Program-made: the position numbers and the translations under genes
NCBI GenBank assembly: GCA_947449875.1
Contig: CANFSY010000019.1
Span: 1 to 32,342 of the forward strand
Length of the DNA: 32,342 nucleotides
Direction: 5' to 3'
From: Paracoccaceae bacterium
GTDB taxonomy: Bacteria; Pseudomonadota; Alphaproteobacteria; Rhodobacterales; Rhodobacteraceae
In this document: positions 1 through 8,547 of the stretch, piece after piece
Layout of the letters: the number at the start of each line of letters is the position of its first letter
How positions within the stretch are numbered: the first letter of the stretch is position 1
Notes under the pieces: model-generated
Databases searched by the model: none
The model's input: the letters and a program-made list of their open reading frames with translations, nothing else
What the model was told of the DNA's origin: nothing

Positions 1-446
1 GAAAAAGGGGGGCGTGGCCGCCTGATCGGGCCCACCAAGGGCGGCATGAACTCAAAGCTTCACGCCGTCACCGACGCGGCGGGCCGCCCCCTGCGGATGT
101 TTCTAAGCGCAGGCCAAATGCAGCGATTATATCGGCGCTCGAGCCCTTTTGGAGACACTGCCGCCGGCCAAATACCTGTTGGCCGATCGAGGCTATGATG
201 CGGATTGGTATCGGGAAGCTGTTGAAGAGAAGGGGATAACGCCCTGCATCCCATCGCGCAAAAGCCGAAAAATCCCCATCCCACACGATGAGGCACGCTA
301 TGAAAATCGCCACAAAATAGAGAACAGCTTCGCTCGGCTCAAGGACTGGCGAAGGGTCTCGACCCGATACGACAGGTGCCCCAAAGTCTTCCTATCCGCA
401 TACGCCTTAGCCGCTTTGGTGTTGTGCTGGTTAAGAATCCTGACCC
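1..446 (+). pseudogene. IS5-family transposase, 3' remnant with frameshift
   Basis: C-terminal part of a DDE transposase of the IS5 family (IS427-like group), cut by the window edge. From base 1 the frame reads GRLIGPTKGGMNSKLHAVTD and on to LSAGQM at 118-120. The homology then continues one base out of frame (SDYIGARALLETLPPAKYLLADRGYDADW) from 122, so one extra base lies near 121. The second catalytic Asp is in LLADRGYDAD, and the Glu is in the HKIENSFARLKDWRR region with RYDR nearby. The second frame has no stop at the expected end (after ALAALVLCWL, about 433) and runs on to 658, overlapping trpG, so the 3' end is also altered or unusual. Some IS5 members use programmed frameshifting, but I see no obvious slippery run here, so decay is the simpler reading. 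It probably encodes no working protein. Confidence 0.85.
435..446 (+). repeat. Putative right terminal inverted repeat of the IS
   Basis: GAATCCTGACCC follows the end of transposase homology and abuts CTAG (446-449). IS5-group elements often end in this kind of sequence and can duplicate a short CTAG-like target. The matching left end lies outside the window, so the boundary is inferred. Confidence 0.45.
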
Positions 447-449
447 TAG

Positions 450-645
450 GTGTTTCTTCCCGATTTGGGATGCTTTTACCCATGCCAATGGTTTACACCG
501 TGCTGCCGTTAAGCGATAAGTTTTTAGAGGCTTTGGTGTTTTGGGAAGACCTGCGAGGGTACCGAAGAAAAATCAGGTATATTAGCGGGTATCGGCAGAC
601 CTACCGGTACACGAATGGCAACAAAAACAAACGGTTACAACCACG
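450..645. other. AT-richer intergenic stretch upstream of trpG
   Basis: About 200 bases between the IS end and trpG, clearly richer in A/T than the genes that follow. No convincing protein is seen; the reading frame crossing it is run-on from the transposase. A TATATT hexamer at 578-583 could be a -10 element about 60 bases before trpG, but I see no good -35 at 16-18 bases from it. No strong Shine-Dalgarno precedes the trpG ATG. With the IS upstream, trpG-trpD presumably depends on a promoter here or within the IS. Confidence 0.4.
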
Positions 646-1233
646 ATGCTACTTTTGATCGATAACTATGACAGCTTCACCTACAACCTTGTCCACTATC
701 TGGGCGAGTTGGGCGAGGATGTGCGTGTGGTGCGCAATGACGCGGTCGATGTGCAAACGGCCATGGCAATGCGCCCTGACGCCATTGTGCTGTCACCCGG
801 GCCGTGTGACCCCGATCAGGCGGGGATCTGCTTGGCCCTGACCTTGGCGGCGGCCGAGACGAACACACCCCTGTTGGGCGTTTGCTTGGGCCATCAAACC
901 ATTGGTCAGGCCTTTGGCGGCAAAGTGGTGCGCTGTCATGAAATTGTGCATGGCAAGATGGGGGCCATGCTGCATCACGGGCAGGGGATGTTTGGCGGCT
1001 TGCCCTCGCCCTTTATGGCCACGCGCTATCATTCGCTGGTGGTGGAACGCGCCACCCTGCCCGCCTGTCTTGAGGTGACCGCGTGGCTGGAAGACGGCAC
1101 GATCATGGGGTTGCGCCACACGACCAAGCCCATCGAAGGCGTGCAGTTTCACCCCGAAAGCATTGCCTCGGAACACGGGCACCAGTTGTTGCAGAATTTC
1201 CTGACCCGCACCAAGACCAAGGTGGCCGCATGA
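646..1233 (+). CDS. trpG: Anthranilate synthase component II (glutamine amidotransferase)
   Basis: Supplies ammonia from glutamine to TrpE for making anthranilate from chorismate, the first step of tryptophan synthesis; cytoplasmic. At 195 aa it is a normal single-domain class I glutamine amidotransferase, opening with the usual [15 protein letters not shown]. The catalytic triad is visible: Cys80 in GVCLGHQ, and His169 and Glu171 in FHPES. The oxyanion region [11 protein letters not shown] is at about 50-60. The ATG at 646 is fixed by this conserved N-terminus, although the Shine-Dalgarno is poor. Its stop overlaps the trpD start (ATGA), indicating translational coupling. No trpE is in view upstream; an IS remnant lies there instead. 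Confidence 0.96.
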   Translation: MLLLIDNYDSFTYNLVHYLGELGEDVRVVRNDAVDVQTAMAMRPDAIVLSPGPCDPDQAGICLALTLAAAETNTPLLGVCLGHQTIGQAFGGKVVRCHEIVHGKMGAMLHHGQGMFGGLPSPFMATRYHSLVVERATLPACLEVTAWLEDGTIMGLRHTTKPIEGVQFHPESIASEHGHQLLQNFLTRTKTKVAA

Positions 1234-2249
1234 GTGACACGCTAAAACCCCTGATCGGCCTTGCCGCCGAACGCCCCTTGACCCGCGACGAGGCGCAAGT
1301 GGCCTTTACCGCGCTGTTTGAAGGCGATGCCACGCCTGCCCAAATGGGCGGCCTGCTGATGGCGCTGCGCACGCGCGGCGAAACGGTCGATGAATTCGCC
1401 GCCGCCGCCAGCGTCATGCGGGCTAAATGCCATGCGGTGCGTGCGCCTGCAGGGGCAATGGACATCGTGGGCACGGGTGGCGATGGCAAGGGCACGCTGA
1501 ACATCTCGACCGCGACGGCTTTTGTTGTGGCGGGGGCTGGCGTGCCGGTGGCCAAACACGGCAACCGCAACCTGTCGTCGAAGTCCGGCGCTGCGGATGC
1601 CCTGACCGAGATGGGGCTGAACGTGATGGTCGGCCCGCAAGTGGTTGAACAATGTTTGGCCGAGGCCGGAATTGGCTTTATGATGGCCCCCATGCACCAC
1701 CCCGCCATGCGCCATGTCGGGCCGGTGCGGGCCGAATTGGGCACGCGCACGATTTTTAACATCCTTGGGCCTTTGACCAACCCCGCTGGGGTGAAGCGCC
1801 AACTGACGGGGGCTTTTGCGGCAAGACTGCTGCGCCCCATGGCGGAAACCCTGCGCGCTTTGGGGTCAGAAGTGGCATGGCTGGTGCATGGCAGCGATGG
1901 CACGGATGAAATCACCATCGCAGGCCCCACGGCCGTGGTGGCGCTGGATTCAGGCGAGATCCGCGAATTCACCGTGCATCCCGAAGACGCAGGCCTGCCG
2001 GTGCATCCGTTTGAAGCGATCCTTGGCGGCACGCCGGCACAAAACGCCGTGGCCTTTCGCGCCTTGCTAAACGGACAAACCGGCGCTTACCGCGACGCCG
2101 TTCTGCTGAATGCGGCGGCGGCGTTGGTGGTGGCGGGCAAGGCTGCCAGCTTGAAAGAGGGCGTTCCGATGGCGCGCGCCTCTATCGATTCGGGGCAAGC
2201 TTTGGCGCGGCTGAACCTGTTGCGCGCGATTTCGCCGCTGACCGCTTAA
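1230..2249 (+). CDS. trpD: Anthranilate phosphoribosyltransferase
   Basis: Transfers the phosphoribosyl group of PRPP to anthranilate, the second committed step of tryptophan synthesis. The 339 aa product is of normal length. The glycine-rich loop [14 protein letters not shown] is at 81-94, [15 protein letters not shown] at about 109-123, and the anthranilate-site segment with [20 protein letters not shown] follows near 170-195. The ATG at 1230 overlaps the trpG stop by four bases; a longer frame opens upstream, but it runs through trpG and has no homology. Many Rhodobacterales have trpC next; here the stop is one base from the convergent phoB stop, so this trp unit holds only GD. Confidence 0.96.
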   Translation: MSDTLKPLIGLAAERPLTRDEAQVAFTALFEGDATPAQMGGLLMALRTRGETVDEFAAAASVMRAKCHAVRAPAGAMDIVGTGGDGKGTLNISTATAFVVAGAGVPVAKHGNRNLSSKSGAADALTEMGLNVMVGPQVVEQCLAEAGIGFMMAPMHHPAMRHVGPVRAELGTRTIFNILGPLTNPAGVKRQLTGAFAARLLRPMAETLRALGSEVAWLVHGSDGTDEITIAGPTAVVALDSGEIREFTVHPEDAGLPVHPFEAILGGTPAQNAVAFRALLNGQTGAYRDAVLLNAAAALVVAGKAASLKEGVPMARASIDSGQALARLNLLRAISPLTA

Positions 2250-2250
2250 C

Positions 2251-2934
2251 TCACCCCAAGGCATAACCCGCACCGCGCACCGTGCGCAGCGGGTCGTCGC
2301 CGCCAAAGGCACACAGGGCTTTGCGCAGGCGACCCACGTGCACGTCAACCGTGCGGCTGTCGACATAGATGTCGCGGCCCCAAACGCGGTCTAGCAACTG
2401 CTCACGCGAAAAGACGCGGCCGGGTTTTTCCAGAAACGTTGCCAGCAAGCGAAACTCCGTCGGGCCAAGTTTCAGCGTTTGGCCATCGCGGATCACGCGG
2501 TGGGTTTCAGCGTCAAGGCTGATCGTTTCCCATTCCAGCACCATCCCAAGCGTCGAGGGCCGCACGCGGCGCAGTTGCGCACGCAAGCGCGCCATCAGTT
2601 CCACGATGGAATAGGGCTTGATGACATAATCATCCGCCCCCGTTTCCAGCCCGCGCACCTTGTCGACCTCTTCCGACCGCGCCGACAGCATGATGATCGG
2701 GATCGCGCGGGTTTCAGGGCGCATTTTCAGGCGGCGGCACACCTCTAGCCCCGACACATGCGGCATCATCCAATCCAGCAAGATCAGATCCGGCGGGTTT
2801 TCGGCCACCAGCAGCAAGGCTTCCTCGCCATTGGTGGCGCGTTGCACGACAAAGCCTTCCGCCTCTAGATTATAGGCCAAGACTTCCCGCTGGGCGGGTT
2901 CATCTTCCACCAAAAGAACGGTCGGCTGTGCCAT
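2251..2934 (-). CDS. phoB: Phosphate regulon response regulator, OmpR/PhoB family
   Basis: DNA-binding response regulator expected to be phosphorylated by PhoR and to activate Pho-box promoters. The 227 aa protein has a receiver domain (about 5-118) with acidic residues E10/D11, phosphoacceptor Asp54 in ILLDWMMP, Ser85 and Lys106 in DDYVIKPYS. A winged-helix domain follows from about 130 (GPTEFRLLATFLEKPGRVFSREQLLDRVWG, then RTVDVHVGRLRKAL). The ATG shares a base with the phoU stop (TAATG), so translation is coupled. It is last in the pst-pho operon, as in many alphaproteobacteria. Its stop lies one base from the trpD stop on the other strand, with no room for a dedicated terminator. Confidence 0.95.
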   Translation of the reverse strand: MAQPTVLLVEDEPAQREVLAYNLEAEGFVVQRATNGEEALLLVAENPPDLILLDWMMPHVSGLEVCRRLKMRPETRAIPIIMLSARSEEVDKVRGLETGADDYVIKPYSIVELMARLRAQLRRVRPSTLGMVLEWETISLDAETHRVIRDGQTLKLGPTEFRLLATFLEKPGRVFSREQLLDRVWGRDIYVDSRTVDVHVGRLRKALCAFGGDDPLRTVRGAGYALG

Positions 2935-3641
2935 TACAGGTTCCCCATCGTGACGGACTCCGCCTTTGGCCGCGGGTCGCGCGGCAGATCGCCGGTGGCA
3001 AGGTAGATCACCTGTTCGGCTATCGTTGTGGCATGGTCGCCGACGCGTTCGATATTTTTGGCGATGAAATGCAGGTGCATACAGGCCGTGATATTGCGCG
3101 GGTCTTCCATCATATGGGTCAGGAATTCGCGAAACAGCGCGGAATACATCTGGTCAATGTCGCGGTCTTGCTGGCGCACGGCATGGGCCAAGTCAACATC
3201 GCGGCTGATAAAGGCGTCCAGCGCGTCTTTCAGCAACAAGCTGACCTGCCGCGCCATGCGGCGGATCGACCCTGCCGCGCCTTCAATCGTGTGCATCTGC
3301 GCCAAAACGATCGAACGTTTAGCCAAGTTCTTGGCATAATCGCCGCAGCGTTCCAGCGAGGCTGCAATTTTCATCACTGTCAGCACGGTGCGCAAATCGC
3401 TTGCGGCAGGGGCGCGGATGGCAATCAGGCGCACGCATTCGGTGTTGACCTGTTCTTCCAACAGATCAATCGCGGCATCGCCTTCGCGCACGCGTTCGGC
3501 CAAAGCCTCGTCGCGGGTTTCAAGCGCACTTGCGGCATCTGCAAGGGCTGCTTCAACCAAGCCTGCCATTTTCAAAACCAGTGCTTGAACGCCTTCAAGA
3601 TCGCGGTCAAAGGCCGAAGCTATGTGACGGTCTGTGTTCAT
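2934..3641 (-). CDS. phoU: Phosphate transport/signalling regulator PhoU
   Basis: Links the Pst transporter to PhoR so that the Pho regulon is shut off when phosphate is plentiful; peripheral to the membrane. The 235 aa product is all-helical with two PhoU repeats: one with ALFVLKMAGLVE-like helices (about 10-110), and one carrying the ERCGDYAKNLAKR and ERVGDHATTIAEQ metal-binding signatures (E-x3-D pattern, near 120 and 210). The start MNTDRHIASAFDRDLEG follows a strong GAGGAGAG Shine-Dalgarno; a longer frame begins inside pstB and is rejected. It is ten bases downstream of pstB and overlaps phoB by one base. Confidence 0.95.
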   Translation of the reverse strand: MNTDRHIASAFDRDLEGVQALVLKMAGLVEAALADAASALETRDEALAERVREGDAAIDLLEEQVNTECVRLIAIRAPAASDLRTVLTVMKIAASLERCGDYAKNLAKRSIVLAQMHTIEGAAGSIRRMARQVSLLLKDALDAFISRDVDLAHAVRQQDRDIDQMYSALFREFLTHMMEDPRNITACMHLHFIAKNIERVGDHATTIAEQVIYLATGDLPRDPRPKAESVTMGNL

Positions 3642-3651
3642 CTGACTCTCC

Positions 3652-4446
3652 TCAACCGATCCGGCCGGTGATGTAGGATTCGGTGCGCGGATCCTTGGGA
3701 TTGGTGAAAATCGCCCCCGTTTCGCCGTATTCCACCAAGTTCCCAAGGTGGAAAAACGCGGTGCGCTGTGACACGCGGGCGGCTTGCTGCATGGAATGGG
3801 TGACGATCACCACCGAAAACTGGCTGCGCAATTCGTCAATCAGCTCTTCCACCTGTGCCGTGGCAATCGGGTCAAGGGCCGAGCACGGTTCATCCATCAA
3901 CAGCACTTCCGGAGAGGTGGCAATCGCGCGCGCGATGCACAGGCGCTGTTGTTGGCCGCCCGAAAGGCCGGTGCCGGGCGATTGCAGGCGGTCTTTGACC
4001 TCGTTCCACAGGGCGGCTTTGCGCAGACAGGCTTCAACCACCTCGTCCAGTTCCGCCTTGGTGCGGGTCAACCCGTGGATCTTGGGGCCATAAGCCACAT
4101 TGTCATAGATCGACTTGGGGAAGGGATTGGGCTTTTGAAACACCATGCCGATCTTGGCGCGCAACTGCACCGGATCAACACGGGCATCATAGATGTCTTC
4201 GCCGTCCAGCGTGATCGCCCCTTGCACCTTGGCCGAGGCGACGGTGTCATTCATCCGGTTCAGGCAGCGCAAAAAGGTGGATTTGCCGCAGCCCGACGGC
4301 CCGATAAAGGCCGTGACGGTTTTGTCCAGAATATCGACATCGACATCTTTCAGCGCGTGGTTGGTGCCGTAATACACCTGAACCTTGCGAGCTTCGATTT
4401 TGTTGGTCTCGGTTTGCACGTCGCGCTCCAGTCTAAGATCTTTCAT
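3652..4446 (-). CDS. pstB: Phosphate ABC transporter, ATP-binding protein
   Basis: ATPase driving high-affinity phosphate import with PstA and PstC. The 264 aa protein has Walker [11 protein letters not shown]-loop in VFQKPNPFP (the usual PstB form), signature LSGGQQQR, Walker [13 protein letters not shown] and the switch His in [12 protein letters not shown]. The chosen ATG ([10 protein letters not shown]) has AGGAG about eight bases ahead; an ATG at 4479 would add 11 residues and overlap pstA, and is less likely. It follows pstA by 16 bases and precedes phoU by 10, inside one operon. Confidence 0.96.
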   Translation of the reverse strand: MKDLRLERDVQTETNKIEARKVQVYYGTNHALKDVDVDILDKTVTAFIGPSGCGKSTFLRCLNRMNDTVASAKVQGAITLDGEDIYDARVDPVQLRAKIGMVFQKPNPFPKSIYDNVAYGPKIHGLTRTKAELDEVVEACLRKAALWNEVKDRLQSPGTGLSGGQQQRLCIARAIATSPEVLLMDEPCSALDPIATAQVEELIDELRSQFSVVIVTHSMQQAARVSQRTAFFHLGNLVEYGETGAIFTNPKDPRTESYITGRIG

Positions 4447-4462
4447 GGGGGTGTTCTCCTGC

Positions 4463-5830
4463 TTACCAGCGGCGTTCATAGCGGCGACGCAGGATGATGG
4501 CGGCGGTGTTCATAATGATCAAAAAGACCAAAAGCACGATGATCGCACCCGAGGCCCGCTCGACAAAGCCCGGATCGCCGCGCTGGGTCCAGTTGTAGAT
4601 CTGCACCGGCAGGGCCGAGGCGGGGTCAAACAGGCCAGACAGCGGGGCACCGGGAAAATCGCGCACAAAGGCGACCATGCCGATCAGCAGCAGGGGGGCG
4701 GTTTCACCCAAGGCTTGGGCAAGGCCGATGATCGTGCCGGTCAGAACGCCGGGCATCGCCAAGGGCAGCACATGGTGGGTGACGGTTTGCAGCTTGGATG
4801 CCCCCACCCCCAAAGCCGCATCGCGGATTGACGGCGGCACAGCTTTCAGCGCGGCGCGTGTCGGAATGATGATGCGCGGCAGGGTCATCAGTGTCAGCAC
4901 CAAGCCGCCCACGATGGGGGCCGATTGCGGCAGTCCGGCAAAGTTGATGAAGAACGACAGGCCCAAGATGCCATACACAATCGACGGCACCGCCGCGAGA
5001 TTGGCGATGTTCACCTCGATCAGGTCGGTCCAGCGGTTCTTGGGGGCAAATTCTTCAAGGTAAACCGAGGCGGCCACACCAATCGGCAGCGCCAAGCACA
5101 AGACCACCGCCATCATATAGAGCGAGCCGATGATGGCCACGCCCAACCCTGCCGCCTCTGGCCGTTTGTCAGAGGCATCGGGCATGACCAAGAACCCCGG
5201 ATTGAACCGCATATCCATCACCCCCGCCGCCACCAGCTTATCGGCCAGCATCAGCTTTTCGGGCGAGGTGTTGTTATCGCGCGCCGCACTTTCCATCGTG
5301 ACACGGCCTTTGAAATAGCCGTCAATCCGCCCATTCGCCAAAGCGGTAAACTGCACCGTGGTGCCCAGCAGTTTGGGGTCAGCCAGAACCCTATCACGCA
5401 GGTCAGCGGCGGCGTTTTCGGAAATCATGCCCACAAGGTCTTTGGGCGTCATCGCCCCAATGTCGATGCCCTTGGCTTCGATCTCGGCGGCCAAAGCTTT
5501 GCCGATCAGCTTGCCATAGCCAATCGTGGTGACCGACGCCATTTCCGCCGGATCGCCGTGACCGGCCTTGTCCAGCACAGCCGCATCCAGCGTGACAGGA
5601 ATTTCAACAAAGGTCTGGCGAAAGGCCGGAAGCCCTGCCGAGAAGATGGAAAACAACAACCACACCAGCGCCAGCAGGGCGATGACAATCGCCACCAGCC
5701 CATAAAAGCGAAACCGCGCTTCTTGGGCGTTGCGCGCGGCTGTGCGTTTGTCGGGCGCAAACAGCGAATGGCGCAGGCGGGCCGGTTCGGGGGTGGCCAT
5801 GGGGGCCAGTGTCATGGAACCGTCGGTCAT
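4463..5830 (-). CDS. pstA: Phosphate ABC transporter permease PstA, long form
   Basis: Inner-membrane permease pairing with PstC. At 455 aa it is longer than the roughly 290 aa E. coli protein. It has a first membrane segment near 43-67 ([20 protein letters not shown]), then about 170 residues of predicted periplasmic region (the N-terminal extension of alphaproteobacterial PstA, DUF3333-like), then the standard permease core from about 230. The core carries the EAA-type loop [21 protein letters not shown], which contacts PstB. The C-terminus RRRYERRW is typical. The ATG overlaps the pstC stop (ATGA). Confidence 0.94.
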   Translation of the reverse strand: MTDGSMTLAPMATPEPARLRHSLFAPDKRTAARNAQEARFRFYGLVAIVIALLALVWLLFSIFSAGLPAFRQTFVEIPVTLDAAVLDKAGHGDPAEMASVTTIGYGKLIGKALAAEIEAKGIDIGAMTPKDLVGMISENAAADLRDRVLADPKLLGTTVQFTALANGRIDGYFKGRVTMESAARDNNTSPEKLMLADKLVAAGVMDMRFNPGFLVMPDASDKRPEAAGLGVAIIGSLYMMAVVLCLALPIGVAASVYLEEFAPKNRWTDLIEVNIANLAAVPSIVYGILGLSFFINFAGLPQSAPIVGGLVLTLMTLPRIIIPTRAALKAVPPSIRDAALGVGASKLQTVTHHVLPLAMPGVLTGTIIGLAQALGETAPLLLIGMVAFVRDFPGAPLSGLFDPASALPVQIYNWTQRGDPGFVERASGAIIVLLVFLIIMNTAAIILRRRYERRW

Positions 5831-7275
5831 TCGTATTGCTCCCGGTATTTGCGCACAATCACCAGCGCCACCACGTTCAAGGCCAAGGTAAAGGTGAAAA
5901 GGGTCAGGCCAAGCGCAAACGCCACAAGTGTTTCGGGCGAGGCGAATTCGGTATCACCAGTCAACTGGCTGACGATCTTGACGGTCACGGTTGTCATCGC
6001 CTCGAACGGGTTCAGCGACAGTTTGGCCGCAGCCCCTGCCCCCAGAACCACGATCATCGTCTCGCCAATTGCACGTGAGGCGGCCAACAGAATGGCCCCC
6101 ACGATGCCCGGCAAAGCGGCGGGAATGACCACCTGACGGATGGTTTCCGAAGGTGTTGCCCCCAGCCCCAATGACCCGTCGCGCAGCGATTGCGGCACGG
6201 CGTTGATGATGTCGTCAGACAGCGACGAGACGAAGGGAATGATCATGATCCCCATGACCAAGCCCGCCGTCATAACCGTTGATGACGAATTGCCAAAGCC
6301 CATCGGCATCGCGATCCAGTCGCGCAGCAAAGGACCCACTGTGATCAGCGCAAACAAGCCGTACACAATGGTCGGAATGCCGGCCAGCACCTCGATCAGC
6401 GGCTTCACAATGCCGCGCACCCGGCGCGAGGCATATTCGGCCAGGTAGATCGCCGAAAACAACCCGATCGGCACCGCTACCACCAGCGAAATCGCCGAGA
6501 CATACAGCGTGCCCCACACCAAGGGCAAAATCCCCAAGGTCGACCCGCCGCCAAATTTCGGATCCCACGTGGCCGAAAAGAAAAAGGTTGTGGCCGGATA
6601 GATGCGAAAGAAATGCACCGTGTTGGCCAGCAGCGAAAACACAATGCCAACCGTGGTCAAGACCGCAATCAGCGAGGCGACGATCAGCAGGCCAAGTGAG
6701 ACCCGCTCTGTCGCGTTGCGGGCGCGAAACTCGGGCGAAATGCGCCGATAGCCCCAGACAAACCCCGCAAGGGCCAAGGCCAAAGACACCACCGTCAGCC
6801 CGATGCGCGACCAAGCCGCCGTACCGCGCACCGCTTCCGCGGCGGCGATCATCGAGGGGGTGGGATCGTTGCCCATGGCAACCCCCGCCTCGCCAAGCGC
6901 GATTTTCAATCCGTCAATGTCTTGCTCTAGGGCTGCCACATCGCTGCCCTTGGCGGCCAGAACCGAAAGCCCCTCGGCCAGCCGTGTCACATCGGCCATC
7001 ATCAGGTTGACCGAACTGTCGGCGGGCACATCTGCCGGATCAATATGTGTCAAGGCGCTGTTATGAATGACAAAGCCTTCGCCAAACAGCCACAGGATCG
7101 CAACGAAAAAAACCGGCACCAAAACCCAAAGCGCGGTGATCCAGCCGTAGAACGTGGGCAGCGAATGCAACTTGCGCAGATCGCCCCCCACGGTGGCCAT
7201 CGCCCTGCGGCGGCCTATCGCATAGGCCAGCGCTGCCAGCGCCAGAACAGTCAGAAAAAGTAGGCCAAGGCTCAT
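5827..7275 (-). CDS. pstC: Phosphate ABC transporter permease PstC, long form
   Basis: Partner permease of PstA in phosphate import. The 482 aa protein has membrane segments near 3-20 and 42-65, a large non-membrane insert (about 70-160), further membrane segments, and the EAA-loop motif RDGSLGLGATPSETIRQVVIPAALPG near 365-390. The extension relative to E. coli PstC (about 320 aa) mirrors the long PstA, so the two probably form a matched pair. The ATG at 7275 has AGGA upstream. It is 55 bases downstream of pstS, with a strong hairpin in the gap. Confidence 0.94.
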   Translation of the reverse strand: MSLGLLFLTVLALAALAYAIGRRRAMATVGGDLRKLHSLPTFYGWITALWVLVPVFFVAILWLFGEGFVIHNSALTHIDPADVPADSSVNLMMADVTRLAEGLSVLAAKGSDVAALEQDIDGLKIALGEAGVAMGNDPTPSMIAAAEAVRGTAAWSRIGLTVVSLALALAGFVWGYRRISPEFRARNATERVSLGLLIVASLIAVLTTVGIVFSLLANTVHFFRIYPATTFFFSATWDPKFGGGSTLGILPLVWGTLYVSAISLVVAVPIGLFSAIYLAEYASRRVRGIVKPLIEVLAGIPTIVYGLFALITVGPLLRDWIAMPMGFGNSSSTVMTAGLVMGIMIIPFVSSLSDDIINAVPQSLRDGSLGLGATPSETIRQVVIPAALPGIVGAILLAASRAIGETMIVVLGAGAAAKLSLNPFEAMTTVTVKIVSQLTGDTEFASPETLVAFALGLTLFTFTLALNVVALVIVRKYREQYE

Positions 7276-7298
7276 GATCGTCCTGCAAGGCTAGAGAA

Positions 7299-7323
7299 AG
7301 GCGCGCGACGGCATCGCGCGCCT
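7299..7323 (-). other. Perfect hairpin between pstS and pstC
   Basis: A 10-bp perfect stem, AGGCGCGCGA with TCGCGCGCCT, around a 5-base loop, lies directly after the pstS stop and before pstC. No U-run follows on the pstS strand. Such hairpins after binding-protein genes commonly protect the upstream mRNA from 3' exonucleases or cause partial termination, giving more PstS than PstCAB. That role is inferred here. Confidence 0.7.
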
Positions 7324-7330
7324 GTGGGAT

Positions 7331-8386
7331 TTACTTCAAGGGTTCCATCAAGGTTCCCGCTTTAACCGCCGCTTGGGTCGCGGCCAGTTCGGGGTCTGAC
7401 ACCAAACCATAGTCAACCAGCGCACCTTCCGGCCCCACCATGTCGTCAGACATAAAGAAGTCGAGGTATTCTTGCAGGCCGGGCACCACGCCGATGTGCT
7501 GCTTTTTGACGTACATAAACAGCGGGCGCGACACGGGGTAAGACCCGTCAGCAATCGTCGCGGTCGATGGCACAACGCCGTCCATGGACGCCACTTTCAG
7601 CTTGTCGGTGTTGTTTTCGTAAAACGACAGCCCAAACACACCCACGGCCTGCTTATTCGCAGCCAGACGGGCCAGCGTTTCGGTGTAATCGCCGTCAATC
7701 TCTGTCACAATGCCGTCAGCGCGCAGGGTGTCGCAGGCTTTGATCGCGTCGGCGTCCTTGGCCTTGTCATCCGCGCCGCTTGAGGCTGCAAGGAACAGAT
7801 CGTAAGCGCCGCTGGCTTTGCAGCCTGCTTCGATCACCTTTTGGTTGAACACTTCGCGCGTGCCGTGCTTTGATCCCGGGATCAGCGCCATAATCTCTTG
7901 CGCGGGCAGGCTTGCGTTCACATCGGCCCAAGCTTTCGCCCCGTTCGCAACCAACGCGCCGTCTTTAGCAACCTGTGCGGCCAAAGCGCCGTAGACATCT
8001 GCCGCAGCCAAAGCGAAATCCGGTCCGCCAAAATCCGAGGCAAAGACCACGCCGTCATAGCCGATGCGAATTTCCATAATCTCTGTCACGCCATTGGCGG
8101 TGCAGGTGTCGATATCGGATTGTTTGATCTTTGAAGACGAGTTGGCGATGTCGATCGTATCTTCGCCCACGCCTTTGCACAAAGCCGCGCGCCCTGCACC
8201 CGACCCGCCGCCTTCGACGACCGGAGTTTTAAAAGTTCCCTGCTCGCCAAAAGCTTCGGCAACGATGGTGGCATAAGGCAAAACGGTGGAAGACCCGGCG
8301 ATTTGCAACTGGTCACGCGCCTGCGCGCCCAAAGCCGAAGCTGCCAAAATCGCCAAACCCGTGGCGGAAACCCTGATAAAAGACAT
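7331..8386 (-). CDS. pstS: Periplasmic phosphate-binding protein
   Basis: Captures phosphate in the periplasm and delivers it to PstCA. The 351 aa precursor has a signal peptide (MSFIRVSATGLAILAASALG) with likely cleavage after AQA at about 23. The mature protein starts RDQLQIAGSSTVLPYA, whose GSSTV is a phosphate-binding segment, and continues with the conserved GGGSGAGR and SRPLFMYVK-type stretches. The ATG is set by the signal peptide; an upstream frame extension of 27 residues lacks sense. The Shine-Dalgarno is weak. It is first in the pst operon, about 85 bases downstream of a three-unit Pho box. Confidence 0.95.
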   Translation of the reverse strand: MSFIRVSATGLAILAASALGAQARDQLQIAGSSTVLPYATIVAEAFGEQGTFKTPVVEGGGSGAGRAALCKGVGEDTIDIANSSSKIKQSDIDTCTANGVTEIMEIRIGYDGVVFASDFGGPDFALAAADVYGALAAQVAKDGALVANGAKAWADVNASLPAQEIMALIPGSKHGTREVFNQKVIEAGCKASGAYDLFLAASSGADDKAKDADAIKACDTLRADGIVTEIDGDYTETLARLAANKQAVGVFGLSFYENNTDKLKVASMDGVVPSTATIADGSYPVSRPLFMYVKKQHIGVVPGLQEYLDFFMSDDMVGPEGALVDYGLVSDPELAATQAAVKAGTLMEPLK

Positions 8387-8471
8387 AGATTTTCCCAGTC
8401 TACACGGCAGAAAGGCATCAAGAGCGATCCCTTTTCTCAGCCCAGACTTAAGGCTGCTGCACAGCACTTTT

Positions 8472-8500
8472 GCGACACTTGTGTAACAGCTTCATGACAC
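8472..8500 (-). promoter_or_regulatory. Three-unit Pho box (PhoB operator) for pstSCAB
   Basis: Read on the minus strand, three 7-mers occur at exact 11-base steps: GTGTCAT, four bases, CTGTTAC, four bases, GTGTCGC. The known Pho-box unit is CTGTCAT repeated every 11 bases, so the first two units match 6/7 and 5/7 and the third is weaker. The site lies between phoR and pstS and reads toward pstS. At PhoB-activated promoters the box replaces the -35 element; I could not assign a convincing -10. Confidence 0.82.
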
Positions 8501-8547
8501 TCACCTTGATCTGCCGCAACACAGCCATGTTTGGGGCGCATAGACCG

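Noticed and set aside
450-645. C-terminus of trpE in the stretch before trpG
   Set aside because: Reading all plus-strand frames gives no TrpE-like sequence; the region is AT-rich and has stops.
1103-2032. 309-codon minus-strand frame opposite trpD
   Set aside because: Shadow of trpD with no family features.
4925-6136. 403-codon open frame on the plus strand opposite pstA and the end of pstC
   Set aside because: It is antisense to well-supported permease genes, has low-complexity His/Arg/Gln-rich composition and no recognisable domain; such frames are common opposite high-GC genes.
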